From Vibrio vulnificus NBRC 15645 = ATCC 27562 (GTDB lineage: Bacteria; Pseudomonadota; Gammaproteobacteria; Enterobacterales; Vibrionaceae): a DNA stretch of 64,000 nucleotides. Every line of letters begins with the position of its first letter. The stretch's first letter is position 1. Both the position numbers and the translations under genes were made by a program. Below the pieces are notes generated by a model, which made no database searches, had not been told where the DNA came from, and worked only from the letters and a program-made list of their open reading frames with translations. The stretch is taken from NCBI RefSeq assembly GCF_002224265.1, contig NZ_CP012881.1, forward strand, positions 744,001-808,000, in the 5' to 3' direction. Below, one piece after another: positions 56,798 through 64,000 of this stretch.

Positions 56798-57620
56798 GTA
56801 GGGTGAGGCGTTACCGCCTCATCCCTCTCACAGAACCGTACGTACGGGCCTCGTATACGGCTCATGCATACTCCATATCACCATGATTGGTGGCACAACA
56901 TTAATCTGAGAATCTAATGTTGTCCGCTTTGTGGGGACAGTTTGTTTTCATCACTGTTGGTAACTTTCATTGCAGGATTTGGCGTTCTAGCTCAACGGCA
57001 ATCTACCAAACTTAGTTGCAATTACTTCCCTTATACGACCTGTCTCACCAGAATTCACTATTCCTAGTGCACCAATTCGACTTGTCCCGTTGATCAGACG
57101 GCTTGTGTATCAATGATAAATTCTAACTACTCATCAAAGTCTTAAAGTATGCTTCCCCCCTTCGCAGCTTTCCATGCTTTTGGCGATGGCTCGCTCCTTT
57201 ACACATATTGGCAAAGGTCGGCTTGGTTTTGTCCTCCACACCATTACTGGCTTTCATCGGCCTAGCCTTAATCACTACTACGGGTTCATCTGCCACCTCG
57301 CACCAACGTACATCTTGAGTCACCTCTTGATGGACGCCTCCGGCGTTTGACCGGATGTGGTGTCAGGCTTCCCCAGTTATTGCACTGACTCCCTGTTAGA
57401 TATCCCACCCTCAATCACAGTATTGGTCTGACTAAGTATCGGGCTTTGCGCTATGTTGGACGCTTACCCACCAATACCGCCGAAACAGGTTACGGTTAGT
57501 TGTGTACATCTAACTTCCTATGGCTTCCTTCAAACCCCACCGTTAGCCAGTGACGCCCTTGCCATTCGGATTGTCTTCCCCTTAGTCAGGGTGACTCCAT
57601 TTTCTTTCAAGTGGACGGGT
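56798..57620 (-). mobile_element. Degenerate, ORF-less group II intron
   Basis: On the minus strand the 3' part has a group II domain V at 56833-56863: stem GAGCCGTA / TACGGTTC, with the AGC triad, a 2-base CG bulge, an inner TACG/CGTA stem and a loop. A domain VI-like hairpin (GGCG-GTAA-CGCC) follows, and the element ends in CTAC at 56798. Upstream sequence resembles domain I (for example GGGGAAGACAATCCGAATGG and AACCCGTAGTAGTGA). No reverse transcriptase ORF remains; a 66-codon frame at 57123-57323 is probably what is left of the intron ORF start. The 5' end is not clear (no GTGYG), placed near 57620. Confidence 0.7.
56833..56863 (-). ncRNA. Group II intron domain V
   Basis: This 31-nt hairpin has the outer 8-bp stem GAGCCGTA / TACGGTTC, the catalytic AGC at its 5' strand, a 2-nt bulge, and a 4-bp inner stem with a 5-base loop. 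The canonical form is 34 nt with a GNRA loop, so this copy is slightly shortened. Confidence 0.72.
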
Positions 57621-57646
57621 TTGCCAGCTTTGCTGGGCAAACAACA

Positions 57647-57671
57647 AAGGGCGCGAAACTCGCGCCCTTTC
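57647..57671 (-). terminator. Terminator after the DUF3332 gene
   Basis: AAAGGGCGCGA / TCGCGCCCTTT with a 3-base loop, and TTTGTTGTTTG after it on the minus strand. It lies 19 bases past the DUF3332 stop, and a second weaker hairpin (57620-57643) follows. The group II intron remnant starts directly downstream. Confidence 0.87.
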
Positions 57672-57689
57672 TGTATCGTTCGCTATCCA

Positions 57690-58229
57690 TTAAGCACGAT
57701 TTTGTGCGTAAGTCGCTAGCTCATCCATTGACGTTTGTGCAACCACTTCACCATCAATGTAGTACGTCACGAAATCACCTTCACGTACACCCGTTAATGT
57801 CGCTTTTTCACCATTGTTGTAGGTGATATCCATTTGAACGGTATTTTCGTCGATCTGCTGCATCATACCTTGCTCAATGATACGGTTGTTCGTTAACGGC
57901 GCAATCGGTGCAGTTGTTAGTGACTTGTCTAGTTGGTGGTTTACATCAATGTAAGTGTCCATCTTAGTGTCAAAGATGTGTGGCTTGCCGTTTAGCGGGT
58001 TTTTGCCCGTCCAGAATTCCAGTGAGTTAAATACAATGTAGTCTGCTGCAATCGCCACACCGTATACTGGCGCCAACAACATGTTTAGACCACCACGAGC
58101 GTAACGGTTGTCTACAGCTTTTAAGTTGAAGCCCATAACGTAACCCGTTACTGCGTTGCTGCCTACACAGCCAGACAATGCCATTGCTGCTACAGATAAT
58201 GCCACGACTTTAGTGATCGTCTTTTTCAT
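57690..58229 (-). CDS. DUF3332 lipoprotein
   Basis: This 179-residue protein has a lipoprotein signal peptide with the lipobox LSGC (Cys21) and matches the DUF3332 family. After a Gly/Asn-rich start it has a short hydrophobic stretch (LLAPVYGVAIAADYIVF at about 51-67) and then a soluble beta-rich part. The family is common in marine gammaproteobacteria with no assigned function. A ribosome binding site (GAGG) precedes the ATG. Confidence 0.87.
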   Translation of the reverse strand: MKKTITKVVALSVAAMALSGCVGSNAVTGYVMGFNLKAVDNRYARGGLNMLLAPVYGVAIAADYIVFNSLEFWTGKNPLNGKPHIFDTKMDTYIDVNHQLDKSLTTAPIAPLTNNRIIEQGMMQQIDENTVQMDITYNNGEKATLTGVREGDFVTYYIDGEVVAQTSMDELATYAQNRA

Positions 58230-58546
58230 ATTTACCTCGAATGTAATTTGGAGAACAGGAATTGGGGGCGCATATTAGCGCAGATAAAAACCATCCTCAA
58301 AGTAGGAAAATTCTGTGTTGCCAACGCGATCTCAAAATCAAGACTCCTTACATAACAAGGTTATATAGTAAAACAAGACACATTGAGCGATTAAATTTCA
58401 ACCAACCAAAATTAACAACCTATCGACAAAAATCAGAGAAAAGTCAGTGAACGATTAGCGATTTTTATCGTAATCTTAATAAGGTCGAATGGTTTCACCT
58501 TAGCTGCGTTGTTAGAGTCAGTGGAACAGCAAATACAGGAAGTAGT
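58230..58546. other. Divergent intergenic region before the AstE-like gene
   Basis: It must hold promoters for the DUF3332 gene (minus) and the deacylase gene (plus). I see no strong hairpin, repeat or known operator in it. Confidence 0.5.
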
Positions 58547-59605
58547 ATGGTTCGTATCAAGAAAAACAAAGTGTTCGAGATCTTAGGACACAAAATCCCC
58601 CCCGCACAACGGTTAGAGATAGAGCTCGATGCGGCGCAGCTTTACACCCACTCTCCTCTTTCGATCCCGATTGAAATCATCAATGGACGCAATGCTGGCC
58701 CTGTACTGATGATCAATGCTGCAATACATGGTGATGAACTCAATGGCGTTGAGATTGTCAGGCAACTGATTAACAGCCTCGATCCCAACCAAATCAAAGG
58801 CACCGTTATTGCCGTTCCAATCGTGAATGTGTTTGGCTTTATTCATAAATCCCGCTACCTGCCGGACAGACGCGATCTCAACCGCTGTTTTCCCGGTAGT
58901 GAAAAAGGTGCACTGGCTTCACGCATGGCACATACCTTCTTTAGTAATGTGGCCCTAAGAGCCGACTATATTCTTGATCTTCACACCGGAGCCATCCATC
59001 GAACCAATTTGCCTCAAATCCGTGCCAATTTGAGTAATCCAGAAACGTTGAGAATAGCCAAAGCCTTCGGCGCACCGGTTATCATCGATTCCGCTCTTAG
59101 AGATGGTTCCATTCGCTCTGAAGCTGAAAAGTGCGATATTCCCGTACTAACCTATGAAGCTGGCGAAGCGCTCAGATTTGATCCTCTCTCCATTAGTGCC
59201 GGGGTGCTCGGTGTTAAACGCGTGATGCAAGCCATTGGCATGCTCCGAGCCAGTCGAAAAAAATTGCCTCAACCTGTCATTGCTAAATCAACCAGTTGGG
59301 TGCGAGCATCAGGAAACGGCATTTTGCGTACCGTGGTCAACTTAGGCGCCAAAGTTGAAAAAGGGGAAACCTTAGCCTATATCAGTTCACCGCTGGGCCA
59401 TGACGAAGTGGAGTTGAAAGCCCCTAAAGGTGGCATTGTTATTGGCCAACAAACACTGCCTTTGGTTAATGAAGGCGATGCTATTTTTAATGTGGCGTAT
59501 TTCCGTCAAGATGACGAAGTCGTCGAGCAAGTGGTGGAAAGCTATATTGAAGAGCTCGTTGAAAGTGATATTGACTTGATCACCACAGGGCAAATCCCCC
59601 TTTAA
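58547..59605 (+). CDS. Succinylglutamate desuccinylase/aspartoacylase family deacylase
   Basis: This 352-residue protein is a zinc carboxypeptidase-like (M14/AstE-AspA) deacylase. Zinc ligands are seen in AAIHGDELNGVE and DLHTGAIHR, and the substrate motif RRDLNRCFPG lies between. A C-terminal region (about 255-340) with GAKVEKGETLAYISSPLG resembles a biotinyl-lipoyl-like barrel. The substrate is unknown; it is a general N-acyl amino acid hydrolase type, not clearly AstE. GGAAG lies before the ATG. Confidence 0.88.
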   Translation: MVRIKKNKVFEILGHKIPPAQRLEIELDAAQLYTHSPLSIPIEIINGRNAGPVLMINAAIHGDELNGVEIVRQLINSLDPNQIKGTVIAVPIVNVFGFIHKSRYLPDRRDLNRCFPGSEKGALASRMAHTFFSNVALRADYILDLHTGAIHRTNLPQIRANLSNPETLRIAKAFGAPVIIDSALRDGSIRSEAEKCDIPVLTYEAGEALRFDPLSISAGVLGVKRVMQAIGMLRASRKKLPQPVIAKSTSWVRASGNGILRTVVNLGAKVEKGETLAYISSPLGHDEVELKAPKGGIVIGQQTLPLVNEGDAIFNVAYFRQDDEVVEQVVESYIEELVESDIDLITTGQIPL

Positions 59606-59734
59606 CCTCTTTCGCTACAATACGTTGGCTCACGCGATCACCGTGAGCCATACATATCATTACACGAAATAAATTGAACGGCGTTTTATTGATATTTACC
59701 ATCACTGGATTATTGATATAGCCGTCGAGTCACT

Positions 59735-60199
59735 ATGATGTTTCGTTTCATTCTTTCCTTTGCCGCCTTGTTGTCACTGCCAAGCATGGCACAACATACC
59801 CAAACGCCAGATCTCGCCCACTACCTGCAACAGCATTTTGAAGCCAATCAGGATCCGAGTCAGGACAGAATGACACAAACGGAAAACCTATCCACATCGC
59901 TTGATCTGGACGCAGGGAAGGAAAAAATCGAATGGACCTTAGATCGTGGTGCGAATCGCATCAACTGTGACATGCTGGTCTCTCAATCAGGTCAAGAGCC
60001 CCATTTCGACTATGGCGAAGCCAAAGATCTTTCTGATGGTTTGCAACACTTCGACTTACCAAAACGCAAAAGTGAACAAGAATATTACCGCAATCAAGTC
60101 AACAGCAATACGCCGGGATTAAACCCTAGTAGTAAGCAGTTTGCCGCCCCTGCTGAGGGTGATTTTCATGTTTCACTCTCCTCAGATTGCTTCAACTAA
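59735..60199 (+). CDS. Small exported protein, function unknown
   Basis: This 154-residue protein has a signal peptide (about 1-19, ending SMAQ) and a polar mature part rich in Gln, Asp and Ser. Two Cys (in RINCDMLV and SSDCFN) could form a disulfide in the periplasm. No family was recognised. It lies 130 bp after the deacylase gene and ends at a bidirectional terminator. ATG codons at 59735 and 59738 are both possible starts. Confidence 0.72.
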   Translation: MMFRFILSFAALLSLPSMAQHTQTPDLAHYLQQHFEANQDPSQDRMTQTENLSTSLDLDAGKEKIEWTLDRGANRINCDMLVSQSGQEPHFDYGEAKDLSDGLQHFDLPKRKSEQEYYRNQVNSNTPGLNPSSKQFAAPAEGDFHVSLSSDCFN

Positions 60200-60220
60200 C
60201 CCTAGGTAAACGCATAAATG

Positions 60221-60253
60221 CAAAAAGCCCCGATGTGTGAGCATCGGGGCTTT
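60221..60253. terminator. Bidirectional terminator between the small exported protein gene and the DUF3622 gene
   Basis: AAAAGCCCCGATG / CATCGGGGCTTTT is a perfect 13-bp stem with a 6-base loop between two converging genes. Confidence 0.92.
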
Positions 60254-60276
60254 TCTAAATGGCATTGAGTCGTGAA

Positions 60277-60594
60277 TTACTCGTCTTCGTCCACTTCATC
60301 TTCCGCTTGAGCATCACGAGCACGGCGCTGTTCTGCTTTACGAAGTTTTGCGCTTAGCGCTTCAGCATCACGCTCTTTACGTTGCTGCGATTTACGCTCG
60401 TTGCGCTCGGCTTGGTTCTTAACAAAACCAGCGAGTTCAGCTTCTGCCCACGCTTGAGCAGCCGCTTCAGAGTCAAAACCCATTTGACGCTTTGAAACAA
60501 CAGTTTTACGAGAGGTTACTTGACGAGTAATCTCAGCCGCCCAACCTTCACGTTTCTCAGTCACGCGGATGGCAAATTTTTGGTTTTTAGACAT
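60277..60594 (-). CDS. DUF3622 protein
   Basis: This 105-residue protein (ATG at 60594, MSKNQKFAIRV; AGGA lies 9 bases upstream) matches the DUF3622 family. The N-terminal ~60 residues form a small beta/alpha domain (GWAAEITRQVTSRKTVVSKRQ), and the C-terminal half is a charged helix rich in Arg, Lys and Glu, ending in an acidic tail (EDEVDEDE). The frame is open to 60663, but the shorter start is the family one. The function is unknown; the basic helix may bind nucleic acid. Confidence 0.85.
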   Translation of the reverse strand: MSKNQKFAIRVTEKREGWAAEITRQVTSRKTVVSKRQMGFDSEAAAQAWAEAELAGFVKNQAERNERKSQQRKERDAEALSAKLRKAEQRRARDAQAEDEVDEDE

Positions 60595-60693
60595 GTCAGA
60601 TGTTCCTAAGGGATTGTAAAGGGATTCAAGCCATCCCTTGGCAAGCGGCGTATTAGACCACAATTATTTGCGATTGGCTATTGGCTCACTGAT

Positions 60694-60726
60694 AAAAAAA
60701 CCGCCAGAGAAGCGCTCTAGCGGTTT
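60694..60726 (-). terminator. Terminator after purL
   Basis: AAACCGC-C-AGAG / CTCT-A-GCGGTTT has one mismatch and a 5-base loop, and on the minus strand is followed by a run of seven T, 28 bases after the purL stop. Confidence 0.8.
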
Positions 60727-60753
60727 ATTCAGCATCACATTATTTCAATCGGA

Positions 60754-63700
60754 TTAGCCCAGATTTTTGCGTGCGTTTTGGAACATACGCATCCACGCGC
60801 CATTTTCACCCCAACCTTCTGGTGCCCATGAGTTCGCTACGGTGCGGAATACACGCTCTGGGTGCGGCATCATGATGGTTACGCGACCATCTTTTGTCGT
60901 CAAACCGGTAATCGCATTTGGTGAACCGTTAGGGTTGTTCGGGTATTGCTGTGTTGGATTACCTAGGTTATCAACAAAGCGGACCGCAACGGTGCCCGAT
61001 GCTTCAATCGCAGCGAGATGTTGAGCATCGCGTACTTCCACGCGACCTTCGCCGTGCGAAACAGCGATAGGCATACGAGAGCCAGCCATGCCATCAAAGA
61101 AGACAGAATCTGATTTCTGTACTTCGACTAGGCTAAAGCGTGCTTCAAAACGCTCTGATTCGTTGCGAACGAAACGTGGCCACAAGTCGGCACCTGGGAT
61201 CAATTCTTTCAAGTTTGAAAGCATCTGACAGCCGTTACATACCCCCAGTGAGAAGGTGTTTTCACGATTAAAGAAGGCTTGGAACTGCTCACGTGCTTGC
61301 GTATTAAAGAGCACAGATTTCGCCCAACCTTCACCCGCACCTAATACGTCACCGTACGAGAAACCGCCGCAAGCCACTAGACCATGGTACTCATCCAGCA
61401 CCGCTTGACCCGTTAGAATGTCACTCATGTGAATGTCGGTGGCTTCAAAGCCTGCGCGATCAAAGGCAGCGGCCATTTCAACATGAGAGTTAACCCCCTG
61501 CTCACGCAGGATCGCCATCTTCGGTTTCGCACCTTTCGCGATATACGGAGCTGCGACATCTTCGTTAACATCATAGCTGAGCGACACATTCAGACCTGGA
61601 TCTGAGTTGTCTTTCTTCGCGGCAAACTCTTGGTCTGCACACGCAGGGTTGTCACGCAGTGCCTGCATCTTATGCGTAGTTTCCGCCCAGGTAACACGCA
61701 AATCAGTGCGTGAACGTTCCAGTACCACAGCATCACCAGAGCGAATCACAAAGTTGTCTGAAGCGTCAACCGCACCAATCACGTGTGAACACGCTTCTAG
61801 ACCATTGGCTGCCAACATCGACAGCACAGAATCCAATTCATCGTTCTTAACTTGAACAACTGCACCGAGCTCTTCGTTAAATAGCGCCGCCAGAACATCG
61901 TCACCCAACGCAGCGATATTCGCGTTGACACCACAGTGACCAGCAAAGGCCATCTCTGCAAGTGTCACCAATAGGCCGCCATCACCTTTATCGTGGTACG
62001 CAAGCAATTTGTCTTGGCGAACCAGAGCTTGCATCGCATCGAAGAAGCCTTTCAATTGTTCCGCGTTGTCGACGTCAGCCGGTTTGTCACCCAATTGCTT
62101 GTAAACCTGAGCCAGCGCCGTAGCACCTAAGCGGTTCTTACCGTTGCCAAGGTCAACAAGAACCAGTGAGGTCTCGCCTTTGTCGGTACGCAACTGAGGA
62201 GTAATGGTTTTACGTACATCTTCAACACGAGCAAACGCGGTGATGATAAGAGACAGTGGAGAAGTCACTTCTTTCTCTTCACCGTTCTCATTCCACTTGG
62301 TCTTCATTGACATTGAGTCTTTACCAACAGGGATAGTAAGACCCAATGCAGGGCACAGTTCTTCACCCACTGCTTTCACCGCTTCGTAAAGACCCGCGTC
62401 TTCACCTGGGTGGCCGGCAGGTGACATCCAGTTTGCTGACAGCTTAATGCGCTTGATATCGCCGATGTCAGTCGCTGCGATGTTAGTGAGAGACTCACCA
62501 ACGGCTAGACGTGCTGACGCGCCAAAGTCAAGCAGCGCAACAGGTGTACGTTCACCCATAGACATGGCTTCACCGTGGTACGTATCGTAACTGGCTGCTG
62601 TGACCGCACAGTTTGCGACTGGCACCTGCCACGGACCGACCATTTGGTCACGTGCCACTAGGCCTGTGACGGTACGGTCACCAATGGTGATCAAGAAGGT
62701 TTTTTCAGCCACAGTTGGAAGACGAAGTACGCGATCCACCGCTTCGTTAAGTTCGATGCCATCACGCGTCATCGCTGGGCTGTCTACTTTGAGTGTGGTT
62801 GCTTCACGATGCATCTTTGGTGGCTTGCCAAGCAGAATGTCCATTGGCATATCAATCGGCGTATTGTCGAAGTGCGCATCTTCCAGCGTTAGGTGACGCT
62901 CTTCCGTTGCCACACCGACCACAGCGTATGGCGCACGCTCACGTTTACAGATTGCATCAAATGCCGCCATGTTTTCTGGTGCGACCGCGAGTACATAACG
63001 CTCTTGAGATTCGTTACACCAGATTTCCAATGGGCTCATTCCCGGCTCATCGTTTGGTACATCACGCAGCTGGAACTTACCGCCACGCTCACCATCATTG
63101 ACCAACTCTGGTAACGCGTTTGAAATACCACCCGCGCCAACGTCGTGAATAAACGCGATTGGGTTGTTATCGCCAAGCTGCCAACAGCGATCGATCACTT
63201 CCTGACAGCGACGCTCCATCTCTGGGTTTTCACGTTGTACCGAAGCAAAATCCAGATCTTCGGCCGACTGACCTGACGCCATAGACGACGCAGCACCACC
63301 ACCCAGACCAATGTTCATCGCAGGGCCGCCAAGAACAATCAAACTTGCGCCGACAGGGATCTCTTTCTTCTGTACGTGCTCGTCACGAATGTTACCCATA
63401 CCACCAGCAATCATGATTGGCTTGTGGTAGCCACGCACTTCTTCACCTGCGTGTGACGTCACTTTCTCTTCGTAAGTACGGAAGTAACCAAGGAGGTTTG
63501 GACGACCAAATTCGTTGTTGAATGCCGCGCCACCAAGAGGGCCTTCTAGCATGATGTCAAGGGCGTTGACGATACGACCCGGCTTACCAAAATCGGTTTC
63601 CCATGGCTGTTCAAAGCCAGGAATACGTAAGTTCGAGGTGGTAAAACCAACCAGACCCGCTTTTGGCTTGCCGCCAATACCGGTTGCGCCTTCGTCACGA

Positions 63701-63999
63701 ATTTCACCACCAGAACCGGTGGAAGCACCTGGCCATGGTGAGATTGCGGTTGGGTGGTTGTGCGTCTCTACCTTCATCAAGATGTGCGCATCTTCGTGAT
63801 GGTAGTTGTATTGACGCGTTTCTGGATCAGGGAAGAAACGACCGACTTTTGAACCCGTCATTACCGCTGCGTTATCTTTGTAAGCAGACAGCACGTGATC
63901 TGGCGTTGTTTCAAAGGTATTTTTGATCATCTTAAACAGCGATTTTGGCTGTTCCACACCATCGATCGTCCAATCGGCGTTAAAGATCTTGTGACGACA
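60754..63999 (-). CDS. purL: Phosphoribosylformylglycinamidine synthase, large part (5' end outside window)
   Basis: PurL makes FGAM from FGAR, glutamine and ATP in purine synthesis. The frame is open through the window end (codons before 63957 read [14 protein letters not shown], typical of the family), so about the first 215 residues are missing. Visible are the N-terminal-half ATP/FGAR motifs ([32 protein letters not shown]), the GKDSMSMKT region, and the C-terminal glutaminase domain with the catalytic Cys in [12 protein letters not shown] and the HPERVFR near the end. It should be PurR-controlled, but its promoter is outside the window. Confidence 0.97.
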   Translation of the reverse strand, partial: CRHKIFNADWTIDGVEQPKSLFKMIKNTFETTPDHVLSAYKDNAAVMTGSKVGRFFPDPETRQYNYHHEDAHILMKVETHNHPTAISPWPGASTGSGGEIRDEGATGIGGKPKAGLVGFTTSNLRIPGFEQPWETDFGKPGRIVNALDIMLEGPLGGAAFNNEFGRPNLLGYFRTYEEKVTSHAGEEVRGYHKPIMIAGGMGNIRDEHVQKKEIPVGASLIVLGGPAMNIGLGGGAASSMASGQSAEDLDFASVQRENPEMERRCQEVIDRCWQLGDNNPIAFIHDVGAGGISNALPELVNDGERGGKFQLRDVPNDEPGMSPLEIWCNESQERYVLAVAPENMAAFDAICKRERAPYAVVGVATEERHLTLEDAHFDNTPIDMPMDILLGKPPKMHREATTLKVDSPAMTRDGIELNEAVDRVLRLPTVAEKTFLITIGDRTVTGLVARDQMVGPWQVPVANCAVTAASYDTYHGEAMSMGERTPVALLDFGASARLAVGESLTNIAATDIGDIKRIKLSANWMSPAGHPGEDAGLYEAVKAVGEELCPALGLTIPVGKDSMSMKTKWNENGEEKEVTSPLSLIITAFARVEDVRKTITPQLRTDKGETSLVLVDLGNGKNRLGATALAQVYKQLGDKPADVDNAEQLKGFFDAMQALVRQDKLLAYHDKGDGGLLVTLAEMAFAGHCGVNANIAALGDDVLAALFNEELGAVVQVKNDELDSVLSMLAANGLEACSHVIGAVDASDNFVIRSGDAVVLERSRTDLRVTWAETTHKMQALRDNPACADQEFAAKKDNSDPGLNVSLSYDVNEDVAAPYIAKGAKPKMAILREQGVNSHVEMAAAFDRAGFEATDIHMSDILTGQAVLDEYHGLVACGGFSYGDVLGAGEGWAKSVLFNTQAREQFQAFFNRENTFSLGVCNGCQMLSNLKELIPGADLWPRFVRNESERFEARFSLVEVQKSDSVFFDGMAGSRMPIAVSHGEGRVEVRDAQHLAAIEASGTVAVRFVDNLGNPTQQYPNNPNGSPNAITGLTTKDGRVTIMMPHPERVFRTVANSWAPEGWGENGAWMRMFQNARKNLG

Positions 64000-64000
64000 A

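Noticed and set aside
56784..57689. Complete insertion sequence downstream of pepD
   Set aside because: No transposase frame and no terminal inverted repeats; the domain V hairpin fits a group II intron instead.
57453..57826. Plus-strand ORFs (88 and 71 codons) in the pepD-DUF3332 region
   Set aside because: They run across the intron remnant and the 3' end and terminator of the DUF3332 gene and resemble no protein.

Overview
The window is a chromosomal segment of a Vibrio, most likely Vibrio vulnificus or a very close relative. The evidence is a sodium-driven PomA/PomB stator pair, the order crl-frsA-gpt, an FrsA of 415 residues that agrees with the V. vulnificus protein as I remember it, and the gammaproteobacterial blocks ribD-ribE-ribBA-ribH-nusB-thiL-pgpA and xseB-ispA-dxs. 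The species call is from memory of protein sequences and gene order, not from a search. Most of the window is core genome. No phage, complete insertion sequence, CRISPR array, tRNA or rRNA gene was seen.

Layout. 1-7.3 kb: cell-wall elongation genes (mrdA partial, rodA, rlpA, dacA), ybeD, the lipoate genes lipB-lipA and a small lipoprotein. 7.4-8.7 kb: glyA on the minus strand with a near-perfect PurR box. 9.0-13.2 kb: a visibly AT-rich, accessory-looking stretch with a YitT-type membrane protein, a ToxR/CadC-like membrane-bound regulator, a lone type IV pilin-like protein, a lipoprotein and a 61-residue ORF. 13.3-17.6 kb: trehalose use (treR-treB-treC, minus strand) with two TreR operators. 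17.6-21 kb: gmhB divergent from the methionine importer metNIQ, with three tandem Met boxes between them. 21-30.8 kb: DUF2310 protein, syd, queF, a TPR/degenerate-GGDEF membrane protein, a GGDEF protein, ppnN, xni and an exported nuclease. 30.8-33.9 kb: the overlapping minus-strand unit gcvA-hydrolase-DUF423-rlmM, and divergent from gcvA the small RNA gene gcvB.

34.2-36.3 kb: an ERIC-like palindromic repeat, two tiny membrane-protein genes and thiI. 36.4-38.2 kb: pomA-pomB. 38.5-41.6 kb: xseB-ispA-dxs. 41.6-47.8 kb: pgpA, thiL, nusB, ribH, ribBA, ribE, ribD and nrdR, all minus strand. 47.9-54.3 kb: proB-proA, crl, frsA, gpt and a purine permease. 54.3-55.3 kb: a large gap holding an apparent orphan minus-strand transcript with promoter, CRP/FNR-like sites, a 29-codon ORF and a terminator. 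55.3-64 kb: pepD, a degenerate ORF-less group II intron, a DUF3332 lipoprotein, an AstE-like deacylase, a small exported protein, a DUF3622 protein and partial purL.

The genes support envelope growth, cofactor supply (lipoate, riboflavin, thiamine, isoprenoids), one-carbon and purine metabolism (glyA, purL, gpt, permease; PurR sites on two of them), amino-acid supply and its control (metNIQ, proBA, gcvA/gcvB) and motility. The least explained parts are the 54.65-55.05 kb transcription unit, the group II intron remnant, the small-ORF pair at 34.4-34.7 kb and the 9-13 kb accessory stretch.
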